From the NCBI GenBank assembly GCA_002422345.1, contig DIUL01000065.1, positions 3,043-8,427 of the forward strand: 5,385 nucleotides of DNA. Direction: 5' to 3'. Both the position numbers and the translations under genes were made by a program. The notes beneath the pieces are model-generated. The model had not been told where the DNA came from and did not search any database. It saw only the letters and a program-made list of their open reading frames with translations. Source of the DNA: Acetobacteraceae bacterium UBA6159. GTDB lineage: Bacteria; Pseudomonadota; Alphaproteobacteria; Acetobacterales; Acetobacteraceae. Positions 1 to 5,023 of this stretch are shown here, piece by piece (position 1 is the first letter of the stretch; every line of letters begins with the position of its first letter).

Positions 1-724
1 GCAGCCATTGCCCGTTGACCTCGCGCACGACGGCCGGCAGCTCGCCCGGCACACCGATCGATAGCCACCGGCCGGCGTCGTGATTCAGGGTGATGGTCCG
101 TGCGCGCACCTTGGCCGGCTCGATGCCCGCCTTGGCCGCCCATTGCCGGATGCGCGCATCGTCCTGGCGGCTGCCGACCATGTAGAGATCAAAGGCCGTG
201 CCTGCTGTCTGCAATTGCCGCACGCGCTGTTCGCAGGGCGGGCAGTCGTCCTTGACGAAGACCGCCAGCCGGCCCAGGGCGCCGGACGTGGAGGGAGTGT
301 CACTGGCATCGGTCAGGACGACGGGCTGAAGCGTGGGATGGAGCCGCTTCCAGGCATCGTCATAGGCACGCTGGTACGCCAGCAGCTTCTCGACGCGGCG
401 GGCCTCGGCCTGCACTTGAAGCTCCGCGTAGCGGCGGCGTTCCTCGTCCGTGCGCGCTTCGATGCCTAGGGCGGTGAAGGGATCGAGGCCCGGCGAGTAC
501 ACGCCCAGCGGCCCCTGCATCAACTGCCGGTAGCGCGCCCACTCTTCGGTTTGCAGTCCCCAATCCCGCGCCAGGCGTTCGTCGAGATCGGCGTCGATGG
601 CGGCCCTGTCCCGGCTCTGGACGATGCGGGAGTCGGCGGCGGGCGCATTCTGCGCGACGGCGACCGCCGAAGTCATCGAAGTGACGGCGAACGCCAGAAC
701 GAAACGAACGAACCACGGCTTCAC
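1..724 (-). CDS. TIGR03759-type integrating conjugative element protein, secreted, with CPPC motif (partial, C-terminus beyond the edge)
   Basis: The frame stays open from a GTG start at 724 to the left edge, giving 241 residues with no stop. The start is set by a strong ribosome site, AGGAGG at 730-735, five bases upstream. Residues 1-24 form a signal peptide (basic start, hydrophobic core, likely cut after AVAVA), so the protein should act in the periplasm. Residues 40-130 are charged and probably helical, with a conserved-looking DWGLQTEEWARY stretch at 54-65. From about residue 150 a thioredoxin-like strand leads into DDCPPCEQ, with Cys161 and Cys164, and the region after it resembles the rest of a small thioredoxin fold. 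From memory of the family I match it to TIGR03759, an ICE conjugation-region protein of unknown role. A thiol-redox or disulfide function is inference. It is the last visible gene of the operon, and the stop codon of the gene before it lies in its ribosome site, suggesting translational coupling. Few residues are probably missing. Confidence 0.82.
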   Translation of the reverse strand, partial: MKPWFVRFVLAFAVTSMTSAVAVAQNAPAADSRIVQSRDRAAIDADLDERLARDWGLQTEEWARYRQLMQGPLGVYSPGLDPFTALGIEARTDEERRRYAELQVQAEARRVEKLLAYQRAYDDAWKRLHPTLQPVVLTDASDTPSTSGALGRLAVFVKDDCPPCEQRVRQLQTAGTAFDLYMVGSRQDDARIRQWAAKAGIEPAKVRARTITLNHDAGRWLSIGVPGELPAVVREVNGQWL

Positions 725-729
725 GAAGA

Positions 730-736
730 CCTCCTA
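730..736 (-). promoter_or_regulatory. Ribosome binding site overlapping the upstream stop codon; decides a GTG start
   Basis: On the minus strand TAGGAGG runs from 736 to 730. Its first three bases are the stop codon of the preceding gene and its last six are a near-perfect Shine-Dalgarno sequence, five bases before GTG at 724. This supports the GTG start and couples translation of the two genes. Confidence 0.75.
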
Positions 737-1393
737 CTGCACGCTCAAACGCCGCGCCTGCCCGTTGAACAGAAAGGTCGCGGTCCGCCCTTCGAGGGAT
801 TCGAGCCGCCAACCGCTCTCGGTCTCGCCGAGACGCAGCACGCGGACTGCCGCGAGCGAGCGGGAATCGGCGGGCGCGATGGACAGGAAACGCTCGCCGG
901 CACGCAGTTCGATGTCGAGCAGCCGGAATGGCGGTTCGACGGTCGCGGGCCGTGCGGCCTCGGCCGGGGGCGGACGACGTGGCGGTGTGGCGGCGGGTGC
1001 CGGTGTCTGGCGAATCTCCTTCAAGCGCGCTTCGAGCTGTTCCACACGGCTTTGCAGGTGCGCGATGTCGGTGGCAACGTCCTGCGCGGGGTCCGCCTGT
1101 TCAAGCCGGGCAAGCCGTTCCTCCAGGGCCTGGCGAACCGCGTCGAGGCTGGCCTGGGTCAGCGGTTCCAGCTCGTGCCCGGTGCTGTCCGTCAGCAGTT
1201 CCAGTTCGGTGAGGCGGCTATCGAGCAGCGCGACCTCAATGGCCGGCGCGCTGGCTCGCGCGTCCTCGGCCAGGCGGGACAGGGACACGTGATTGACGAC
1301 GACAGCCGCGCTGACCAGCAGCAGCCAGGTCGCTGCGGCGACTTGCAGCAGGCGGGTGCGGGAAGTCGGATGGAAATCGGGAGGCAGGGTCAT
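734..1393 (-). CDS. ICE-associated inner-membrane protein with coiled coil and C-terminal beta-rich domain (hypothetical)
   Basis: This 219-residue protein is not one I can name. Seen: a short cytoplasmic start with Arg12 and Arg14, one membrane segment at about 15-34, a long charged helical stretch with heptad-like leucines at about 80-129 (coiled coil), a Pro/Ala-rich linker at about 131-155, and a compact C-terminal part (155-219) that looks mainly beta-strand. It is therefore probably anchored in the inner membrane with most of its mass in the periplasm. The start is ATG at 1393, chosen because it forms an ATGA overlap with the stop of pilL and has AGGAG eight bases upstream (1402-1406); the possible start at 1423 would overlap pilL more and lacks this logic. 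Its place between pilL and the TIGR03759 gene points to a structural role in the conjugative pilus or secretion apparatus, comparable in layout to PilP/PilO-type scaffold proteins. That role is inference. Coiled coils may draw automatic chemotaxis-receptor labels, but no signalling domain is present. Confidence 0.8.
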   Translation of the reverse strand: MTLPPDFHPTSRTRLLQVAAATWLLLVSAAVVVNHVSLSRLAEDARASAPAIEVALLDSRLTELELLTDSTGHELEPLTQASLDAVRQALEERLARLEQADPAQDVATDIAHLQSRVEQLEARLKEIRQTPAPAATPPRRPPPAEAARPATVEPPFRLLDIELRAGERFLSIAPADSRSLAAVRVLRLGETESGWRLESLEGRTATFLFNGQARRLSVQ

Positions 1394-1896
1394 GGCAACG
1401 GCTCCTGTTCCTGGGTGAAGCACACGCGCCGCGCCACGTCATCGACGTGAAGCTCCCAGGCCGGCCCCGCCAGCGTCAGCAGGGCGTCGCGCAGGAACAG
1501 CGGCCCAAGCCGCAGGTGCGCCGCCGGCAAGGGAAGATGGTGAAGCGCTGCGGCGTCGGGATCGGCTTCGCAAAGGGTGTAGCCGGAACGCAGCAGCACG
1601 TAGCGCAGCGCCTCGCCGACCGTCGCGGGCAAGGTCGCCGGCATCGACACGTCGATGACCTGCAGCAGCAGGTCTTGCTGGGCGGTCTCCGGGACCAGCT
1701 CCACCAGGGTGTAGCGGCCATACCGGACGATGGGAATCCAGCCGTCCGGCACGGGCTGCGCGCGTGCTTCGGGCTCCGGCTCGATGACGGGTGGCGTGAC
1801 GGAGGACGTGGCGCATCCGGTGGTCAGGGCGACGGCAATCAGGCCGGCGGCAAGCGCGGCGTGTCCGGCCAGGTGTCGGCGGTGAATGGGTGGCAT
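1390..1896 (-). CDS. pilL: PilL-type (PFGI-1 class) ICE type IV pilus lipoprotein
   Basis: This 168-residue protein has an export signal ending in LTTGC at 24-28, so Cys28 is the likely lipidation site; Thr at position -3 makes the lipobox imperfect. A Pro/Glu-rich linker (34-50) follows, then a conserved domain at about 52-160 with RYGRYTLVEL (59-68), TVGEALRYVLLRSGY (92-106), LPLPAAH (121-127) and LRDALLTLAGPAWELHVD (135-152). These match my memory of the PilL N-terminal family (TIGR03748) of PAGI-2/PFGI-1 elements, and the last motif recalls TcpQ-like and secretin N-domains of pilus systems. It probably sits at the outer membrane or periplasm and helps assemble the conjugative type IV pilus. 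The ATG at 1896 has GGGAG seven bases upstream. It is the first gene of the visible operon and its stop overlaps the next start as ATGA. The 178 bases upstream hold several dyads that may regulate it. Confidence 0.82.
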   Translation of the reverse strand: MPPIHRRHLAGHAALAAGLIAVALTTGCATSSVTPPVIEPEPEARAQPVPDGWIPIVRYGRYTLVELVPETAQQDLLLQVIDVSMPATLPATVGEALRYVLLRSGYTLCEADPDAAALHHLPLPAAHLRLGPLFLRDALLTLAGPAWELHVDDVARRVCFTQEQEPLP

Positions 1897-1911
1897 GCGG
1901 CGGCTCCCAGG

Positions 1912-1942
1912 GGCATCGTGATGCCACCTTCGCAGGGGAAGG
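1912..1942 (-). repeat. Two adjacent short dyads in the pilL leader
   Basis: GGCATC/GATGCC (1912-1925, two-base spacer) and CCTTC/GAAGG (1927-1942, six-base spacer) lie side by side just before the pilL ribosome site. In mRNA they could form two small hairpins a few bases upstream of GGGAG, so control of translation or an operator are both possible. The dyads are short and the region is GC-rich, so chance is not excluded. Confidence 0.35.
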
Positions 1943-1978
1943 CCGTCGCATCAGCGAACAAAGGGAACTGCGGGCCGC

Positions 1979-2003
1979 CCGATTTCTTGGCTAGTGAAAT
2001 CGG
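1979..2003. repeat. Perfect inverted repeat, 8-base arms and 9-base spacer, upstream of pilL
   Basis: CCGATTTC at 1979-1986 is the exact reverse complement of GAAATCGG at 1996-2003, separated by nine bases. No T-run follows on either strand, so a simple terminator is unlikely; a protein-binding operator for the pilL operon is the more likely reading, though untested. Confidence 0.5.
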
Positions 2004-2017
2004 ATACTGATTCCTAT

Positions 2018-2036
2018 AGAAAGTCGAGTATCGACT
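2018..2036 (-). terminator. Weak candidate terminator after cadA
   Basis: On the minus strand, 39 bases past the cadA stop, AGTCGA and TCGACT form a six-base stem with a three-base loop (2036-2022), followed by the short T-rich stretch TTCT (2021-2018). The stem and the T-tract are both weak, so read-through from cadA into pilL is possible. Confidence 0.25.
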
Positions 2037-2074
2037 GTAGATCGACAGTGAGCTTGGAGCAGGCGTACTTCCGA

Positions 2075-4480
2075 CTAGTTTCGTAGAAGTCGTAGTCCAT
2101 TGAAGACCACCAGTAGGCTCGCACCCATGTCAGCAAATACGGCCATCCACATGGTCGCCTGTCCAGTAAATGTGAGCACAAGAAAAACCGCCTTGATGCC
2201 GAGTGCTAGAACGATGTTTTGCATCAATACGCTGGCAGTCGCGCGTGACAGGCGAACAAAGGTTGGTATCTTGCGCAGGTCGTCGTCCATTAACGCCACA
2301 TCCGCCGTCTCAATGGCGGTGTCGGTCCCGGCGGCACCCATGGCGAAACCGATGTCCGCTCGTGCCAGCGCTGGTGCATCGTTGATCCCATCACCAACCA
2401 TGCCGACCTTGCCATTAAGCGCCAACCGTTCGACTTCGCGTAGCTTGTCCTCTGGAAGCAGGTTGCCTTGGGCATCATCAATCCCTGCCTGCCGGGCGAT
2501 TGCCTGGGCAGTGTGAGGATTGTCTCCGGTCAGCATCAGAGTCTTTACGCCCAGCGCGTGCAGATCAGTTATGGCATCCCGACTGCTGCTCCTTATCGTG
2601 TCGGCGACTGCGAACAAGGCCTGCACGCCATCGTCTCCGACCAACATCACTACCGTTTTGCCATCGGTTTCCAGCGATGACAGGCGCGCCTCCAACTCCG
2701 GTGAGCATTTCCCAAGTTCTTCGACCATTCGATGGTTGCCCAGGAAATATGTCGAGTCACCAATGCGGCCGCTAATTCCCCGACCAGGTAGGGCGTTGAA
2801 GTCAACCACTTCCCTTACTGTTATTCCGTCCGTTTCAGCGGCCAATGCCACAGCTTTCGAGACTGGATGATCGGAGCGTGCCGCCAAGCTGGCGGCAAGT
2901 ACGTGGGCACTATCAGGATCGGCGTCGCGCCAAGTGATGAAATCGGTCTGTGCCGGTTTGCCATGGGTGACTGTTCCGGTTTTGTCGAGCGCCAACCATT
3001 TCAGTTTCCGACCCTCTTCCAGATAGACGCCGCCCTTCACAAGAATGCCGTGCCGCGTTGCGGCAGCCAAGCCGCTGACAATGCTGACGGGGGTGGAAAT
3101 GACCAGCGCGCACGGGCAGGCGATCACAAGTAGAACCAGTGCGCGGTAGACCCAATCGAGCCATGCCAGACCGAGAAACAGTGGCGGAAAGACGGCAACA
3201 GCAAGCGCTACCACGAATACAATGGGCGTATACCAGCGAGCGAATTGATCGACGAAACGCTGAGTCGGCGCACGGCTGCCTTGGGCGGCTTCCACAGCAT
3301 GAATGATGCGCGCTAGGGTGGAGTTGCTGGCGGCAGCGGTGACGCTATATACGAAAGAGCCAGACTCGTTGATGGTCCCAGCAAAGACCTGATCGCCGGG
3401 CGCTTTTTCGATCGGGATGCTTTCGCCGGTGATTGGAGCCTGATTGACGGTGGAGCGGCCTTCCATAACCTCGCCGTCGAGCGCAATGCGTTCTCCTGGT
3501 TTGACTCGAACCTGGCTGCCGATAGCAATCTGCTTAGCCTCTACTTCGCTCCAGGTTCCGTCTGGCTGCCGCACCGTGGCCCGCTCGGGTGTGAGGTCCA
3601 TGAGGCCGCGTATCGCGTTGCGGGCGCGATCCAAGGACTTTGCTTCGATCACTTCAGCCAGCGCGAACAGGACCATGACCATGGCCGCTTCAGGCCAGTG
3701 CCCGATGATCATGGCGCCAGTAACCGCAATCGACATCAACGCATTCATGTTGAGGTTGCGGTTCTTGATCGCTATCCAACCCTTCTTGTAGGTGGGCAAA
3801 CCTCCCGTAAGGATGGCGACCAGCGCCAGCGCCATAACCGACCAATGGTTGCCGTCATGGAGCCAGTACATGATCTCGGCTGCGACCGCCGTCACGCCCG
3901 AAATCGCCAGCGGCCACCACTTCGTTTGTGCTGGTGCTGGTACGCCGGATGTTTCTGCCGGCTCGACTACACGCGCATCAAAATCAATGGCCTTGAGTGC
4001 AGCAAGCACATTCGGCAGAACGCCCGATGCGTGGTGGACCGTGAGCGTGCGCTGCACCAGATTGAAGTCGAGGTCCGAGACGCCAGGCACATCAACGAGC
4101 TTTGCGCGGATGAGTGCTTCTTCCGTAGGACAGTCCATCCTCTGGATGGATAGCTTCGTGGCTTGCTCGGTCGCCGTATCGTCCGTCCGGACCGCGTGCA
4201 TGCCCACTGCTGCAAGAGCCTGTTCCACGGGCGCCAACGATGGCAGCTCATGATGCACGCTCAGCGTGCGTTGCATGAGATTGAAGTCCAGCTTGGCAAC
4301 ACCCTGCATGCCGGCGAGCTTGTTGCGAATCAGTGCTTCCTCGGTGGGGCAATCCATATTGTCGATGCGGTAGATCGCCAGCGCGGAACCCAGGCCGGCA
4401 TCCGCCTTCATCTCACGCTGTTGTGCAGGTGTGGGCCGCGACGAATTGCCGCCGCAGCCCTTTGAGTCGCATGTGCTCAT
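2075..4480 (-). CDS. cadA: Zn(II)/Cd(II)/Pb(II)-exporting P1B-2-type ATPase with two CPTEE metal-binding domains
   Basis: This 801-residue inner-membrane pump uses ATP to expel divalent soft metals from the cytoplasm. Two N-terminal heavy-metal-associated domains lie at about 34-97 and 108-171, each with MDCPTEE (Cys44 and Cys117) in place of the usual CxxC. The rest is a complete P1B core: TGES actuator (351-354), CPC in a membrane helix (455-457), phosphorylation site DKTGT with Asp499, SDHP of the nucleotide domain (536-539), TGDN (651-654), GDGIND hinge (696-701), and Lys763 and Asp784 in the last two helices, the pair typical of the ZntA/CadA/PbrA group rather than copper pumps. About eight membrane helices are visible. 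It is longer than E. coli ZntA because of the second metal-binding domain, and it starts with a small Cys pair (Cys4, Cys9). The ATG at 4480 follows a weak AAAAGA ribosome site. Transcription comes from the adjacent CadR-type promoter. The CPTEE form is known from PbrA, so pbrA is a possible name; metal preference cannot be settled from sequence. Confidence 0.93.
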   Translation of the reverse strand: MSTCDSKGCGGNSSRPTPAQQREMKADAGLGSALAIYRIDNMDCPTEEALIRNKLAGMQGVAKLDFNLMQRTLSVHHELPSLAPVEQALAAVGMHAVRTDDTATEQATKLSIQRMDCPTEEALIRAKLVDVPGVSDLDFNLVQRTLTVHHASGVLPNVLAALKAIDFDARVVEPAETSGVPAPAQTKWWPLAISGVTAVAAEIMYWLHDGNHWSVMALALVAILTGGLPTYKKGWIAIKNRNLNMNALMSIAVTGAMIIGHWPEAAMVMVLFALAEVIEAKSLDRARNAIRGLMDLTPERATVRQPDGTWSEVEAKQIAIGSQVRVKPGERIALDGEVMEGRSTVNQAPITGESIPIEKAPGDQVFAGTINESGSFVYSVTAAASNSTLARIIHAVEAAQGSRAPTQRFVDQFARWYTPIVFVVALAVAVFPPLFLGLAWLDWVYRALVLLVIACPCALVISTPVSIVSGLAAATRHGILVKGGVYLEEGRKLKWLALDKTGTVTHGKPAQTDFITWRDADPDSAHVLAASLAARSDHPVSKAVALAAETDGITVREVVDFNALPGRGISGRIGDSTYFLGNHRMVEELGKCSPELEARLSSLETDGKTVVMLVGDDGVQALFAVADTIRSSSRDAITDLHALGVKTLMLTGDNPHTAQAIARQAGIDDAQGNLLPEDKLREVERLALNGKVGMVGDGINDAPALARADIGFAMGAAGTDTAIETADVALMDDDLRKIPTFVRLSRATASVLMQNIVLALGIKAVFLVLTFTGQATMWMAVFADMGASLLVVFNGLRLLRN

Positions 4481-4509
4481 GGCAAATCTTTTTGCAGGTC
4501 TTGTTTATG

Positions 4510-4539
4510 TTGCATTTAATCATCTATAGTTACTATAGA
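4510..4539 (+). promoter_or_regulatory. Candidate cadR promoter overlapping the operator
   Basis: On the plus strand TTGCAT (4510-4515) and TATAGA (4534-4539), 18 bases apart, form a plausible sigma-70 promoter for cadR. An alternative is TTGTTT (4501-4506) with TATAGT (4525-4530), also 18 apart. Either would be covered by CadR on its dyad, giving autoregulation. The choice between them is uncertain. Confidence 0.4.
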
Positions 4540-4544
4540 GTCAA
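4514..4544 (-). promoter_or_regulatory. cadA promoter of MerR-regulated type, 19-base spacer
   Basis: On the minus strand the -35 box TTGACT lies at 4544-4539 and the -10 box TTAAAT at 4519-4514, with a 19-base spacer instead of the usual 17. This over-long spacer is the hallmark of promoters that MerR-family activators switch on by twisting DNA, and it closely resembles my memory of the pbrA promoter. Transcription should start near 4507, giving a leader of roughly 27 bases before cadA. Confidence 0.88.
4523..4539. promoter_or_regulatory. CadR operator: perfect 17-base dyad inside the promoter spacer
   Basis: TCTATAGT and ACTATAGA are exact reverse complements around a central T, spanning 4523-4539. 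The dyad lies between the -35 and -10 boxes of cadA, where a MerR-family dimer binds. It likely also represses cadR itself, since the cadR promoter must overlap it. Confidence 0.85.
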
Positions 4545-4566
4545 GCTGTGCTTTGAGGATTTGCCT

Positions 4567-4968
4567 ATGGGCATCAAAATTGGTGATCTCGCCAAACGGA
4601 CCGGCTGTGAGGTCGTGACCATTCGTTACTACGAGAAGGAGGGGCTGATGCCGGAGCCTCCGCGTAGCGAGGGGAACTTCCGGCTGTACGGCGACACGCA
4701 CATCGAGCGGTTGCAGTTCATACGGAACTGCCGTTCTCTCGACATGACACTAGAAGAAGTGCGGACTTTGCTGGAACTGAGGGATGCACCCGTTGAGGAG
4801 TGCGGTGAGGTCAACGCGCTCATAGATGAGCACATCCGCGAGGTGGAAGTCCGGGTTGAGACCTTGTTGCGATTGAAGCAACACCTGATGTCATTACGGG
4901 GAAAATGCTCCGGCACCTGGCCTACTACTTCGTGTCCTATCTTGAAGGGCCTGTCCGCCTCTGGTTGA
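4567..4968 (+). CDS. cadR: MerR-family Cd(II)/Pb(II)-responsive regulator CadR/PbrR
   Basis: This 133-residue cytoplasmic regulator binds the dyad in the cadA promoter and activates it when it holds metal. Residues 1-70 are the MerR winged helix-turn-helix: IGDLAKRTGCEVVTIRYYEKEGLMP, then FRLYGDTHIERLQFIRNCRSLDMTLEEVRTLLEL. Residues 84-110 form the long dimer helix. Cys79, Cys114 and Cys123 match the three metal-binding cysteines of CadR and PbrR691; Cys14 and Cys55 are also present. The chain ends ten residues after Cys123, without the His-rich tail I recall in P. putida CadR and without a cysteine equivalent to Cys134 of PbrR from Cupriavidus. The start at 4567 has GAGG (4555-4558) eight bases upstream and begins with the family's usual MGIKIG; an open frame reaching back to 4333 would cross the promoter and cadA and is not used. 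It is divergent from cadA, as in most cad/pbr loci. Zinc response (ZntR-like) is possible but the CadR/PbrR group fits better. Confidence 0.92.
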   Translation: MGIKIGDLAKRTGCEVVTIRYYEKEGLMPEPPRSEGNFRLYGDTHIERLQFIRNCRSLDMTLEEVRTLLELRDAPVEECGEVNALIDEHIREVEVRVETLLRLKQHLMSLRGKCSGTWPTTSCPILKGLSASG

Positions 4969-4980
4969 TGTTTCGCTGCC

Positions 4981-5005
4981 AAAAGAACGGCCCCCGAAGG
5001 GGCCG
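4981..5005 (-). terminator. Rho-independent terminator of the helicase gene (UUCG loop)
   Basis: On the minus strand CGGCCCC (5005-4999) pairs with GGGGCCG (4994-4988) around the very stable loop TTCG, and is followed by TTCTTTT (4987-4981). It starts about 19 bases after the helicase stop codon. On the plus strand the same stem lacks a T-run, so it may slow but is unlikely to terminate cadR transcripts cleanly. Confidence 0.8.
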
Positions 5006-5023
5006 CCAAAGATCGAGCGATGC

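Larger units (their letters stand above)
1897..2074. other. Non-coding junction between cad cassette and ICE operon, rich in inverted repeats
   Basis: No gene is supported here. The 178 bases lie upstream of pilL and downstream of cadA and contain at least five short dyads: GGCATC/GATGCC (1912-1925), CCTTC/GAAGG (1927-1942), CCGATTTC/GAAATCGG (1979-2003), AGTCGA/TCGACT (2022-2036) and ACTGT/ACAGT (2034-2049). The part above about 1981 is AT-richer than the part next to pilL, so the boundary between cargo and backbone may lie near there. I find no convincing sigma-70 promoter for the pilL operon on the minus strand. Confidence 0.6.
4481..4565. repeat. 8-base inverted repeat abutting both cad start codons
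   Basis: GGCAAATC (4481-4488) and GATTTGCC (4558-4565) are exact reverse complements. Each gene therefore has the same GATTTGCC immediately before its ATG (with one extra T for cadR). The match extends with one mismatch to ten bases. It encloses the whole divergent promoter region. Confidence 0.55.

Noticed and set aside
734..1423. Start of the coiled-coil protein at 1423
   Set aside because: It would add ten residues inside pilL; the ATG at 1393 gives the standard ATGA overlap with a ribosome site at the right distance.
551..1450. Long plus-strand open frame of 299 codons opposite the ICE operon
   Set aside because: It lies antisense to two genes with clear domains, overlaps and ribosome sites. 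High GC creates such mirror frames; the product has no recognisable motif or sensible start context.
1439..1951. Minus-strand frame of 170 codons overlapping pilL
   Set aside because: It is a shifted frame of pilL, rich in Arg, Ala and Pro, as expected from a GC-rich shadow.
1447..2010. Plus-strand frame of 187 codons over pilL and the junction
   Set aside because: Antisense to pilL, with low-complexity Gln/Gly/Arg composition and no ribosome site that stands out.
4333..4566. Extended N-terminus for cadR (78 more codons)
   Set aside because: It would run antisense through the start of cadA and through the operator; the ATG at 4567 has a good ribosome site and the standard family start.
1972..5007. 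Eight-base direct repeat GGGCCGCC at 1972-1979 and 5000-5007, flanking the cad cassette like a target duplication
   Set aside because: The repeat is pure G/C in GC-rich DNA, the second copy is partly inside the terminator stem, and no transposon ends adjoin either copy. Chance is the simplest explanation.
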